Positions 24,435 through 32,507 of a DNA stretch of 37,604 nucleotides are shown piece after piece. The position numbers and the translations under genes are program-made. The DNA comes from Pseudomonadota bacterium (GTDB taxonomy: Bacteria; Desulfobacterota; Desulfobulbia; Desulfobulbales; SURF-16): positions 1 through 37,604 of the forward strand of contig JAHIVT010000084.1 of the NCBI GenBank assembly GCA_018816555.1. The letters run 5' to 3'. Position 1 is the first letter of the stretch. The number at the start of each line of letters is the position of its first letter. The notes beneath the pieces are model-generated. The model was not told the origin of the DNA, searched no databases, and was given only the letters and a program-made list of their open reading frames with translations.

Positions 24435-25040
24435 GTGCCACCAACTAATTACGTTCTCATTGATTTTGAAAATATTCAGCCAAAAAACTTAGAAATATTA
24501 AAGAAGCACCCTTTCAATATTCTCGTATTTGTCGGTGAAAACCAAGTCAGAATACCCTTTGAAATGGCTAGCGCCCTTCAAGAGTTTGGGAAGGAAGCCA
24601 GATATATAAAAATATCTGGTAATGGCCCAAATGCTTTAGATTTTCACATTGCTTGCTACCTTGGCCAACTATCATCGGAGGACAAAGATGGTTACTACCA
24701 TATCGTCTCGAAAGACACTGGTTTTGATCCGCTTGTTAAACATTTGCGGAGTAAGAAAATCAGGGTGAACCGGGTCAACGATCTAGCTGAAATTCCAATA
24801 CTCCGAATATCAAACACAACTGATAATGACGAGAAAATAAATGCTATTGTGAAAAATCTGGCTGGCCGTGGACAATCGAGGCCACGAAAAATTAAAACTC
24901 TGTCAAATACCATTAACTCGCTATTTACTAAGAAACTAGAAGAGAATGAGCTGGCGACTGTTATTAATAATCTCAAAGCGAAGAAATATATCACGGTAAA
25001 CCAAGAAAACGTTTCATATAATTTACCAAAAAATCTCTAA
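24435..25040 (+). CDS. NYN/PIN-like nuclease-fold protein
   Basis: 201-aa protein starting with GTG after GAGGAAAAATTTAC. Residues 6-115 look like a PIN/NYN-like nuclease fold, with the N-terminal acidic motif VLIDFENIQP, the central GNGPNALDFHIACYLGQL with Asp, and the C-terminal SKDTGFDPLVKHLR with Asp. These acidic residues are placed as expected for a Mg-dependent RNase. The C-terminal 70 residues are basic and helical and may form a small winged-helix or nucleic-acid-binding segment (LFTKKLEENELATVINNLK). It is a lone gene with its own palindrome upstream. RNA-targeting roles, including defence or toxin, are possible but unproven. Confidence 0.72.
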   Translation: MPPTNYVLIDFENIQPKNLEILKKHPFNILVFVGENQVRIPFEMASALQEFGKEARYIKISGNGPNALDFHIACYLGQLSSEDKDGYYHIVSKDTGFDPLVKHLRSKKIRVNRVNDLAEIPILRISNTTDNDEKINAIVKNLAGRGQSRPRKIKTLSNTINSLFTKKLEENELATVINNLKAKKYITVNQENVSYNLPKNL

Positions 25041-25217
25041 CCAAGCGTTCCATTGGAAATATTTGCCGCTACGCTCCAAAGTTTCCAACGAACTGCACGT
25101 TGAGCCTGTAGAAAAAGGAAAAAGATTGATAAAATACGGGCAGTTTGGGCTGTTTTATTGTAATTTTACAACAGACTAAAGGAGTAAGACCGCTTAACTT
25201 CAGCACGAGGTATTGCA

Positions 25218-25664
25218 GTGGCTAAATATAAACCTTATTCCTCTGTCCCAGGTCAGCTCATCCCGGTGATATTTTCCAAACAGATCCAGCCCGGCACCTT
25301 CGAGTTCACCCTGAACCACCTCATCGACCACGAGCTTGACCTCGCCTATTTTGACCATCGGTTTAAAAACGATGAAACCGGCGCCCCGGCTTTTGATCCC
25401 CGCATCCTGTTAAAAATCATCCTGTTCGCCTATTCCCGGGGTATCACCTCCAGCCGCAAGATTGACCAATGCTGCGAGGAGAATGTCATCTTTCTTCATG
25501 GCCCTTTCTGCCAACAGTCGGCCCCATTTCACCACCATCTCGGATTTTATCTCCTCCATGGACAAGGAGATGTTTGCCATCGACGGCTGCAAACTACCGT
25601 CAAATGCTGCCAAAGAGTGGAGTGGCACCAAGGCGGAATTTCTGCGTGCAAATGTGCGGCATGA
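25218..25664 (+). pseudogene. IS1182-like transposase, frameshifted and truncated
   Basis: Starts with GTG after AAAGGAGTAAGACC. The N-terminal sequence YSSVPGQLIPVIFSKQIQPG, followed by TFEFTLNHLIDHELDL, is typical of IS1182/IS4-like transposases. The frame shifts at about 25495, and the family sequence resumes in another frame as ALSANSRPHFTTISDF and MFAIDGCKLPSNAAKEWSGT. An internal stretch appears deleted between SSMDKE and MFAIDGCK, and the 3' two thirds are missing. The fragment ends a few bases before the pentapeptide gene, whose ribosome site may partly derive from it. Confidence 0.8.
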
Positions 25665-25688
25665 GCAAAGTATAAGGAGAATATGCCC

Positions 25689-26789
25689 ATGGCAAACCCG
25701 CGACATTTAAAATTTTTACGAGAAGGGATAGACTTTTGGAATAGGTGGCGGATGGAGCATCCGAAAATCAAACCCGATTTAAGCGGAGCTGATTTAAGCG
25801 GCACCAACCTTGTCGGAATTGATCTCAGCCAATGCGATTTAACCGAATGCCAATTTAATGATACTAACCTCACAGGTTCACTCTTATTTGCTTCTGACAT
25901 GACGGGGGCAAATTTATGGCGAGCTAACCTCTGGAACTCCAACTGTGAGGGAGCCAAACTCCGGGGGGCTGACCTAAGGGAAGCAAACCTCAGAGAAGCG
26001 TGGTTTGAAAGTGCAGACCTAACTGAAGCGAACCTCAGTGGAGCTATTCTAATTGAAACAAATTTTGAGAAGGCCACGCTTCAAGGTTGTAATGTTTTTG
26101 GATGTTCTAGCTGGAATGTGAATTTATTAGGGACCAACCAGCGTGATCTTGTTATTTGGAGGGGTAGCCTTGATTACGATGACGAAAGTGAAGTAAATCC
26201 CTATGAATTAAAGGACGAGTTTCCATTGGAATACGTACAAAAAATTGCCGAACCGTCCATCACGGTAGATGATCTGAGGGTTGCCCAATTCCTTTACTTA
26301 ATTATCGCAAATCAGGAAATTCGTTATGTAATAGACACGTTAACCTCTAAGGTAGTTTTGATTTTGGGTAGATTTACTATAGAACAAAAAAAAATTCTGG
26401 ATGCAATAAGGGACAACATTCGTAAGCACAACTTCGTGCCAATTTTATTCGATTTTCCAGGGCCAAAAAACCGAGATCTCACTGAAACCATCGAATTGCT
26501 GGCTCGGATGGCAAGATATATTGTAGTAGACCTTACTGATCCTAGTAGTGTTCCGCACGAGCTGGCGACTATCGTACCGCTCGTCTCTGTTCCGGTCATT
26601 TCAATTCTTCATGAAAAAACTAAAGAGTATGGAATGTTTCATACCCTTCTAAAATTTCCATGGGTCATGAAGCCGTTTCATTATAGTAACGAGAGGCACC
26701 TGATAGAGAATTTAGAGCTTATGATATTGGGACCGGCAGAGGAAAAAGCAAGAGAGCTAATTAAGGCAAGAGGGGAAGCCCGTGGCTAG
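25689..26789 (+). CDS. Pentapeptide-repeat protein with TIR-like C-terminal domain
   Basis: 366 aa from ATG 25689, with AAGGAG 9 bp upstream; ATG 25683 is too close to the site. Residues about 28-140 are A(D/N)LxX pentapeptide repeats (DLSGADLSGTNLVGIDLS, GANLWRANLW, ADLREANLREA), which fold as a right-handed beta helix. After a linker, residues about 213-355 read KVVLILGRFTIEQKKILDAI, then FVPILFDFPGPKNRDLTETI and YIVVDLTDPSSVPHELATIV. This resembles TIR/nucleoside-deoxyribosyltransferase-like domains fused to pentapeptide repeats in bacteria. Some TIR domains hydrolyse NAD in anti-phage defence; catalysis here is not shown. The gene is alone, next to a broken IS. Confidence 0.78.
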   Translation: MANPRHLKFLREGIDFWNRWRMEHPKIKPDLSGADLSGTNLVGIDLSQCDLTECQFNDTNLTGSLLFASDMTGANLWRANLWNSNCEGAKLRGADLREANLREAWFESADLTEANLSGAILIETNFEKATLQGCNVFGCSSWNVNLLGTNQRDLVIWRGSLDYDDESEVNPYELKDEFPLEYVQKIAEPSITVDDLRVAQFLYLIIANQEIRYVIDTLTSKVVLILGRFTIEQKKILDAIRDNIRKHNFVPILFDFPGPKNRDLTETIELLARMARYIVVDLTDPSSVPHELATIVPLVSVPVISILHEKTKEYGMFHTLLKFPWVMKPFHYSNERHLIENLELMILGPAEEKARELIKARGEARG

Positions 26790-27106
26790 GGGCATCCCTC
26801 GACTCAGACTTGACTATGACCATTGCTATATGGACTAACAGAGGCCTGCCACCTTTCTACTATAAAGGGCAGGGGAGTGTGTAATAAAAATCCCCCCCTG
26901 ACTCCGTTCAACTCCCCCTTTTTTGCGAGTAACAAAAACGACCGTTTTCTTTACTTATTACCGGAGCAACAATTATCCCATCATTTCCCGCCAAAACAAG
27001 TAAAGAAACCCGTATACAAAATCTAAGTAATATTTTATGGTATAGTGGACGAGTTTCTTTACTCTTCTGAAGCTTTTTTGAAATAAAAATTATTTGATGG
27101 ACCAAA
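26790..27106. other. Intergenic region with terminator-like repeat and resolvase-type boxes
   Basis: GGGGAGT (near 26871) and ACTCCCCC (near 26915) followed by TTTTTT may form a loose terminator for the preceding gene. Three boxes share the core TTTCTTTACT: 26944-26959 (plus), 26995-27010 (minus) and 27052-27067 (plus). They lie just upstream of the serine recombinase, where a res site would be expected. Confidence 0.5.
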
Positions 27107-27655
27107 ATGAAAATTGGTTACGCCCGCATATCGACTATAGAGCAAAATTTATCGTTGCAAACTGATGCTCTGGAAAAAGCCGGCTGTGAGAAAATTTTTA
27201 CAGACAAAATATCCGGAGCCCAAAACGAACGCCCCGGGTTAACGGATGCAATGAAATTTTCTCGAGAAGGGGATTGCCTGGTTGTGTGGAGACTGGATCG
27301 TTTAGGCCGCAGCCTAAAAAATCTGATTGAAATTATCGAAAAATTGATTGAACGGAATATCGGTTTGCAGAGTCTGCAGGAGGGAATCGACACAACCACC
27401 AGCGGCGGCCGTTTAATCTTTCATATTTTTGGAGCCTTGTCAGAATTTGAAAGAAATTTGATCAGGGAAAGAACCCTGGCTGGTCTTGAAGCAGCCAGGG
27501 CAAGAGGAAGAAAAGGCGGTCGTAGACAGAAATTATCGCCTGACAAGGTAAAAACCTTACGGCGTATGCACGAAAGTAAACAACACTCGATAAAAGAAAT
27601 CTGTCAAACCATGCAAATCTCCAAGCCCACATTATATAGGTATCTGCGGGATTGA
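27107..27655 (+). CDS. Serine recombinase (resolvase/invertase family)
   Basis: 182-aa small serine recombinase. The catalytic domain has nucleophile Ser9 in YARISTIEQN, the arginine-bearing VWRLDRLGRSLKNL, and the hinge helix FGALSEFERNLIRERTLAGL. The C-terminal helix-turn-helix is SIKEICQTMQISKPTLYRYL. All signature residues are present. On a plasmid it may resolve multimers to aid stable inheritance, or be the remnant recombinase of a Tn3-like element; no transposase is next to it. Candidate binding boxes lie upstream. Confidence 0.93.
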   Translation: MKIGYARISTIEQNLSLQTDALEKAGCEKIFTDKISGAQNERPGLTDAMKFSREGDCLVVWRLDRLGRSLKNLIEIIEKLIERNIGLQSLQEGIDTTTSGGRLIFHIFGALSEFERNLIRERTLAGLEAARARGRKGGRRQKLSPDKVKTLRRMHESKQHSIKEICQTMQISKPTLYRYLRD

Positions 27656-27892
27656 GCACCCAATCGCGGTCGGCAAGTTTTGGTGGCGGGTATCCCGCCC
27701 CGGGGGAGAAAGGATTTTTTGATCTTGTCCATTTTTACTTGATCAGGTCACTGTCTTTTCTTTTTCATTGAACACCTCGTCACGAACTATAAATCCACTC
27801 TTAAGAAAGTGTCCATTAAAACCTTACCACCTCACTGAGCCTCTGCTCAGCTTTTTATTACAGTCGACCTATTTTCGGGAAGACCTCTTCGT
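27656..27892. other. IS-end-like sequence and terminator
   Basis: Contains the hairpin GGCGGG-TAT-CCCGCC (27685-27699). TGTCCATTTTTACTTGATC (27726-27744) continues to CAGGTCA at 27750 and is nearly identical to 36349-36373. The terminator CTGAGC-CTCT-GCTCAG followed by CTTTTT lies at about 27835-27856 in the plus direction. Likely the residue of a lost insertion sequence. Confidence 0.5.
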
Positions 27893-27897
27893 TTCCT

Positions 27898-28893
27898 TCA
27901 TAAAGTCCCAGCCAGGATTGCAGATTGGTTTGGCCCGATAAAGGGTAGACGATCCACACTCTTGACCCCAGCTCGCTGCAACATATCGGTAATCTGACCA
28001 AAGGAATAGGACCGGCCAGATCCATTGTTCAGCAGCATATTGAGAGAAAAGAGGGCCGGGAAGAGGGGGGCGGCCATGGATTCCTCCAGAAAGAACTCAT
28101 GAATCAGGATCCTGCCGCCTGGCGAGAGGGCGGCCACGGTGTTGTCAATGATCCGCTGACACGCCTCGGGGCCATTGCTGTGGAGGATCTGCGAAAGCCA
28201 GGCCACATCGAAGCCGTTGCCTAAGGTATCCTGGGTGAAATCGCCACTGTTAAAGTCGATGCGGTCTTTCATATTATAGAGTTCCACTGTCTTCATGGCA
28301 AAGGGACGGGTGGTTTCCCGATCAAAGATAGTGGCGGTGAGTCCTGGGTTTTTCAGGCAGAAGAAGATGGCATAGGTGCCAGGCCCACCTCCGAGATCCA
28401 GCAGACGCCGGCAACCAGTGAGAGGTACCTGCTCAACTACTAGCGGCGCGTTCTGCACTGCTAAGTTGAACATACCCATGAGGAAGCTCTCACGCTCATT
28501 CTCCTCACCATAGGAACGGCTCTCCACCGCCTCACCGGTCTTGACTGCGGTATCCAGTTGTGCCCAGGCGTCGACCAGATGATGATGGTGCAGGATGATG
28601 TAGCCCAAGTAGTTGGGGGAGCCCTTGACCAGAAGTTGTTTCCCTTCCATGGTGTTAACGTATCGGTCATGCTCCTTCACCAATAGATCCATGGCAGTAA
28701 GAGCATTGAGCAACATCATGGTGCCTCGTTCATCGGTGTCGATCCGACTGGCAATCTCTTTTGCCGTGCAAAAGCCTTCGTTAATGACTGTGAAAATGTC
28801 GAGTTTAACCCCCGCATGGATGGCACATGATTTCCAATAACCGCTGGATGAATCGAGGATTTGACCAATTTTTTTACCTAATGGATTGTCCAT
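27898..28893 (-). CDS. SAM-dependent O-methyltransferase-like protein
   Basis: 331 aa from ATG 28893 (GGAG five bases upstream); GTG 28905 is an in-frame alternative. The N-terminal winged-helix dimerisation domain (SCAIHAGVKLDIFTVINEGF) precedes a Rossmann methyltransferase domain with SAM motif I LLDLGGGPGTYAIFF. Later motifs are FNSGDFTQDTLGNGFDVAWL and LSPGGRILIHEF. This is the architecture of the acetylserotonin or hydroxyneurosporene O-methyltransferase family (methyltransferase family 2). The substrate is unknown. It is isolated cargo with GC content higher than its neighbours. Confidence 0.85.
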   Translation of the reverse strand: MDNPLGKKIGQILDSSSGYWKSCAIHAGVKLDIFTVINEGFCTAKEIASRIDTDERGTMMLLNALTAMDLLVKEHDRYVNTMEGKQLLVKGSPNYLGYIILHHHHLVDAWAQLDTAVKTGEAVESRSYGEENERESFLMGMFNLAVQNAPLVVEQVPLTGCRRLLDLGGGPGTYAIFFCLKNPGLTATIFDRETTRPFAMKTVELYNMKDRIDFNSGDFTQDTLGNGFDVAWLSQILHSNGPEACQRIIDNTVAALSPGGRILIHEFFLEESMAAPLFPALFSLNMLLNNGSGRSYSFGQITDMLQRAGVKSVDRLPFIGPNQSAILAGTL

Positions 28894-28951
28894 GGTATTC
28901 TCCACTCATTCTTTTTCATCTCCATTTCCAGATGAGGTTTATTCTCGTCAT

Positions 28952-30178
28952 TTATTCATTCATTTTCGCCTTTTCAGTCTCCATCCATTCTTCCAAAAGA
29001 GGGAATCCCGCCAACTCAGCCATTTTTGCAAGAAAAGCTCTCTTGCTCATCACTTCATAGCCTATTCCTGTGCCGTATTGACTTTTTGTTTCACGACTAA
29101 TCTCGTCTCGCATCTTTTCTATTTCTATTTCAGATAAAGTCGACAGGTAATCTTCTGCTGCTTTCTCTTTTTGGATATAATAATTGCGCTCCAAATCTTC
29201 GAGCTGCTGCTCTTCCATTTGGGCTCGAATCCGCAATATGTCTTTTTCTTTTTCTTCTTCCTTGAAAAGGCTTTTCTGATCAGAAATATCATCATTAATA
29301 CACTTGAGAGTGTAGGCGCCGATATTGTCGACGCCGCCTTCTTTATACTTTTTCTCAGCATAATAAAGATTTCTCTTCAGCCTTCCTTCAGAGTACTTTT
29401 CCATAACCGAATTGGCCTGGGCTTTGGATAATAAAAAATATGTTGTCAGCCTTTTAAAGAGTTCGGGATTGGTGCCTTCCGGAGTGAACTTTTCCTTTGT
29501 GGTAATACCCTTTTTGCAAAAAACAAATTTAACGGTGGCTACTCGTTTCCCTTCCTTTTTTTCTTCATACATGATGGATAAATCCGTACTTTTATTCAGC
29601 TCCTTCACAACAGGGGTAATAACCCTACGTTTAAAATCAGCGTATAATTTATATTTATCTTTCCCTATCCCCAGAATCCCTTTCAAAACTTCCAGTTGAA
29701 ATGTCCGTTCGCCTATCATCTGATATTGTTTGCAGAGTTCATAAATACGAACGGAATAACTTAGTCGAAGTTTAATTATGTCTTTAAGATTATACGGAGT
29801 ATAGAGCTCCTGGAGTTGAAGAAGATACGGTTTCATTTTTGGGGAAAACTCCAGCTCCACATACCCCTTTCCTTTAAAATATTCGGCCGAGGACAACCAT
29901 CCTATTATCAGGTCGCTTTCCGGTTTCTTGATCACCAGAGTTCGTTCACGCAACTTCTTTGTTATAGACATTACGTCGTCATATTTTGATTTCCCCGTGA
30001 CCCCAACCAACTCCATAAACTCCTGAATACTAATTCTAATTGTCTGGAATTCTTTCTCTTTATAAGGATTCAGCATTGATATCATCAAAAGGATGATCCT
30101 TTGTTCCTGAAGCGACAATTTGTAGGATGCTTCAATTAAATCATTACTTTTATGTACTTTTAATTCTCTGGTTTTCAT
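28952..30178 (-). CDS. rep: Rep_3-family plasmid replication initiator
   Basis: 408-aa initiator of the Rep_3 (RepB/pi-like) superfamily with two winged-helix domains. WH1 covers about residues 8-125 (KSNDLIEASYKLSLQEQRIILLMIS, FMELVGVTGKSKYDDV). WH2 covers about 130-225 (LRLSYSVRIYELCKQYQMIG, VLKGILGIGKDKYKLYADFK). The C-terminal third is highly charged and extends beyond the usual size. Ten iterons lie directly upstream, with an inverted repeat built from iteron half-sites before the start. This is the classic layout for autorepression by Rep dimers and origin opening by monomers. Expected to set copy number. Confidence 0.93.
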   Translation of the reverse strand: MKTRELKVHKSNDLIEASYKLSLQEQRIILLMISMLNPYKEKEFQTIRISIQEFMELVGVTGKSKYDDVMSITKKLRERTLVIKKPESDLIIGWLSSAEYFKGKGYVELEFSPKMKPYLLQLQELYTPYNLKDIIKLRLSYSVRIYELCKQYQMIGERTFQLEVLKGILGIGKDKYKLYADFKRRVITPVVKELNKSTDLSIMYEEKKEGKRVATVKFVFCKKGITTKEKFTPEGTNPELFKRLTTYFLLSKAQANSVMEKYSEGRLKRNLYYAEKKYKEGGVDNIGAYTLKCINDDISDQKSLFKEEEKEKDILRIRAQMEEQQLEDLERNYYIQKEKAAEDYLSTLSEIEIEKMRDEISRETKSQYGTGIGYEVMSKRAFLAKMAELAGFPLLEEWMETEKAKMNE

Positions 30179-30206
30179 TTTAGAAATCCCTCGGCTAATA
30201 GCGTTT

Positions 30207-30250
30207 CAACTTATTATGACAAACGTATATCATATTGTCATAATAAGTTG
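30207..30250 (-). promoter_or_regulatory. rep operator: inverted half-iterons
   Basis: CAACTTATTATGACAA (30207-30222) and TTGTCATAATAAGTTG (30235-30250) are perfect 16-bp arms around a 12-bp centre. Each arm contains TTGTCATAA, the right half of the iteron. Rep_3 initiators repress their own promoters by dimer binding to exactly this type of site. Confidence 0.85.
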
Positions 30251-30288
30251 AACAAAAAAAACATAGAGCCAAGCGCGTCTGAAATTTT

Positions 30289-30785
30289 ACCCTGTTTTTG
30301 TCATAATAGGAAAAAATACAGCTCATTCTAACCCTGGAAATGTCATAGTTAATTCCGGAAGTCTCTTCCTTTTGAGGTTTAAACTATGCCCTCAAGCAAC
30401 AAAATCACCCTGAAAATGTCATAGTTCAATCTACAAAAAACCAAACCCTGTTTTTGTCATAATTAAGGCCTGCAAAGAAATGAAATTTTCTATTTCCCCC
30501 ATGTAAGAACAAATTCCGGTGTAAACAGGGAATCAAATTCCATTCAAAAATACATCCCTTCCAGTTAAAAATCGACAGCGACGAATAGTAGTTCAATATC
30601 CAACCCTGTTTTTGTCATATTTAAAATTAAAAATCGCAATCACTCATCATAAAACCATTCTCCCTATTTCTGTCATATTTCCGGAGAGATAACCCTGCAT
30701 TAGTCATATTTCACCCTGGAAACGGCATATTATCCATGATAATAACCCCGAAAATGTCATAAATGACCCTGTATTAGTCATATTT
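30289..30785 (+). repeat. Origin iterons (ten copies, ACCCTG-N5-GTCATA)
   Basis: Copies start at 30289, 30331, 30407, 30445, 30603, 30661, 30692, 30713, 30745 and 30766, all in the same orientation and 20 bp long. The best form is ACCCTGTTTTTGTCATATTT. The five central bases vary (TTTTT, GAAAT, AAAAT, CATTA, TATTA), while ACCCTG and GTCATA are conserved. The last copies are packed about 21 bp apart. This is the probable oriV next to an AT-rich segment (30786-30870). No perfect DnaA box was recognised. Confidence 0.88.
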
Positions 30786-30991
30786 AATGGAGATAAACAT
30801 TTGATATAAAAAAAGATTATCATCCAGAAAATCTTTAAAATTCGTTATAAAATATACAACAACATTCCTCAAATAAAATGGCCGCAAGTCCCTCCAATCT
30901 CGTTGTTGTTTTTTGGTTATGAAATCAATTCTGATTATGGACATAAAAAACGTTCTGTACTTTGCGATAAAGTCTGCTATATTGTGGTTTT

Positions 30992-31042
30992 TAACACACG
31001 ATTACGCTAAAAAAACATAATATGACACAATCGTGTGTCATA
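30992..31042 (+). promoter_or_regulatory. parA2 operator with AACACAA-type palindromes
   Basis: The perfect palindrome TATGACACA-ATCG-TGTGTCATA (31021-31042) is preceded by the half-site TAACACACGAT (30992-31002). It is 30 bp upstream of parA2 and related to the blocks at 18.2 kb and 21.4-22.0 kb. Probable binding site of the RHH partner protein. Confidence 0.65.
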
Positions 31043-31072
31043 ATTACTTTTGTTTATTTGTTGGAGAAGGGA

Positions 31073-31675
31073 ATGAAGGTAACAGTTTATAATTTCAAAG
31101 GGGGAACCGGTAAAACCTCAATATCCTGTAATCTTGCCATGCAGCTCGGTTGGGGAGTCGTTACGAACGATATTTATTCTCCGCTTGAAAGAGTTCTGGA
31201 GAAGAAAAAATTACTCAAACTCGATTATAATGAAGAGGTCCCGAGATTCCCGGAAGATTATAATATAATTTTTGATTGGGGTGGACACGTTGACCAACGG
31301 GCTGTGGAGGCAATGGAGCAGTCTGATAAGGTGTTAGTCCCGGTTATCAATGATTTTCTTAATTTGCAGGTCAGTATCGACGCTATTAATGAAATCAAAG
31401 AGCACAATAATAATATTGCAATAATTGCGAATCAGGTTGGCAAAGGAGACGCTGAGAATATTGATAAAATTCTGTCAGCTTTTTATGACTACCCAATTTT
31501 CCCAATAAAAAAGAGCAGGGCTTTCCCCGCTATATTTGAAACAAAGCGAAGTTTTCAGGAAATGATAGATGAGGGAGGACTCCTGGCCTATTCATATAAG
31601 CCTGTGTACGATCAATTTATGGTCCTGGTTGATTTCATCACCAGCGATTCAAAAAAGAAAAAGAAAGGGAAATAG
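31073..31675 (+). CDS. Small ParA-family partition ATPase (ParA2)
   Basis: 200 aa from ATG 31073, with GGAGAAGGGA upstream; the frame extends upstream into the operator, where no site exists. The deviant Walker A FKGGTGKTS is at residues 8-16 and Walker B is INIIFDWGG-like (YNIIFDWGG). The A' region reads VVTNDIYSP rather than the usual D-x-D-P-Q, an oddity. Small size and an RHH partner one base downstream match type Ib partition loci such as ParF-ParG of TP228. It is close to the rep origin, as is usual for such loci. Confidence 0.85.
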   Translation: MKVTVYNFKGGTGKTSISCNLAMQLGWGVVTNDIYSPLERVLEKKKLLKLDYNEEVPRFPEDYNIIFDWGGHVDQRAVEAMEQSDKVLVPVINDFLNLQVSIDAINEIKEHNNNIAIIANQVGKGDAENIDKILSAFYDYPIFPIKKSRAFPAIFETKRSFQEMIDEGGLLAYSYKPVYDQFMVLVDFITSDSKKKKKGK

Positions 31676-31676
31676 G

Positions 31677-31928
31677 ATGGATCTGAGCGATTTTAAGAAA
31701 CATGATAAAAAGATTCTGAAAGGCAGTAAAAAGAAAGATGAATCTGAACTATCTCCACCAACAAAAAAAGTTGGACGCCCTAAAAATGTATCATTAAAAA
31801 AACGGATTAACTTATATTTTCCTGAGGACTTGCTCGAAGTGATCGATGAAAATTGTGAAGGTAACAGGTCATTTTTTGCGATAAAAGTTTTTAAGTACTA
31901 TTTAGACCAGCATAAGATTAAATATTAA
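31677..31928 (+). CDS. RHH centromere-binding protein (ParG-like)
   Basis: 83-aa basic protein. A disordered Lys-rich N-terminus (residues 1-40) is followed by a ribbon-helix-helix domain (LKKRINLYFPEDLLEVIDEN, then NRSFFAIKVFKYYLD). A flexible N-tail plus RHH is the ParG/ParR design, in which the tail stimulates the ParA ATPase. It starts one base after the parA2 stop and is probably translationally coupled. It likely binds the palindromes upstream of parA2 and perhaps those at 18 and 21-22 kb. Confidence 0.75.
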   Translation: MDLSDFKKHDKKILKGSKKKDESELSPPTKKVGRPKNVSLKKRINLYFPEDLLEVIDENCEGNRSFFAIKVFKYYLDQHKIKY

Positions 31929-32103
31929 GTTTTCCGGTGCTGGTGAGCTGAGGGAATATGGTGAAGCCATCAATTAGCCTGACCGCTCCGCTTGTTGTTC
32001 CCCCAGCATAAGCACTCATACGGTGCCCGCCGTGATATTCCGTCGGAAGGGAAAAGACAAGGCCTCTTCGCTGCACCCCCAAAATCACCGCTTTTAAAAT
32101 ATA

Positions 32104-32505
32104 CTAAATAAAAACTATCACGCTAAGGCTGCCAAGAAGCAACCCAAGCAAAAAAGCACTGATCAACCAGGCCGGCGAATTGCTCTGTTTATTCATGGTT
32201 GATGCCGGTTGATTAATTGGTTGCAAGCGCCCTTGCAGGTTGTCTGCAAACTGATTTAGAATCCGCTCTATTTCTTGCTGATTTTTAATTTGGTTATCAT
32301 TAAGAAGTTTACGTAATTTTGCGGAGGTAACCTCTTCTTTGACTGCTACATTGTTGATGCTTTCGGCGAGATGCTGATCCAGTTCGTTAACGTATTCATC
32401 AAGGATAATTTTATTGAGAAAGACTGCTGCAAAAAGCGGATCTTCCTTGTTGAGTTTGATCCCATGTTTTACGGCCAGCTCCGCAATAATTTTGTCAGTA
32501 TCCAT
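32104..32505 (-). CDS. traM: TraM-like protein of the RP4 Tra1 type
   Basis: 133 aa from ATG 32505; an in-frame TTG at 32511 is less likely. The N-terminus DTDKIIAELAVKHGIKLNKEDPLFAA resembles IncP TraM (IAELAAKHGI-like). The middle is a coiled coil and the C-terminus is one membrane helix (PAWLISAFLLGLLLGSLSVIVFI). The start lies three bases after the traL stop. TraM is needed for efficient RP4 transfer, but its mechanism is unclear. Confidence 0.75.
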   Translation of the reverse strand: MDTDKIIAELAVKHGIKLNKEDPLFAAVFLNKIILDEYVNELDQHLAESINNVAVKEEVTSAKLRKLLNDNQIKNQQEIERILNQFADNLQGRLQPINQPASTMNKQSNSPAWLISAFLLGLLLGSLSVIVFI

Positions 32506-32507
32506 GA

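Noticed and set aside
26823-27026. 67-aa plus-strand open frame after the pentapeptide gene
   Set aside because: It overlaps terminator-like and recombinase-box sequences, has no ribosome site and no domain.
31929-32103. Possible recombination site between the RHH gene and traM
   Set aside because: The segment is more GC-rich than its surroundings, but no inverted repeat or att-like core could be recognised.
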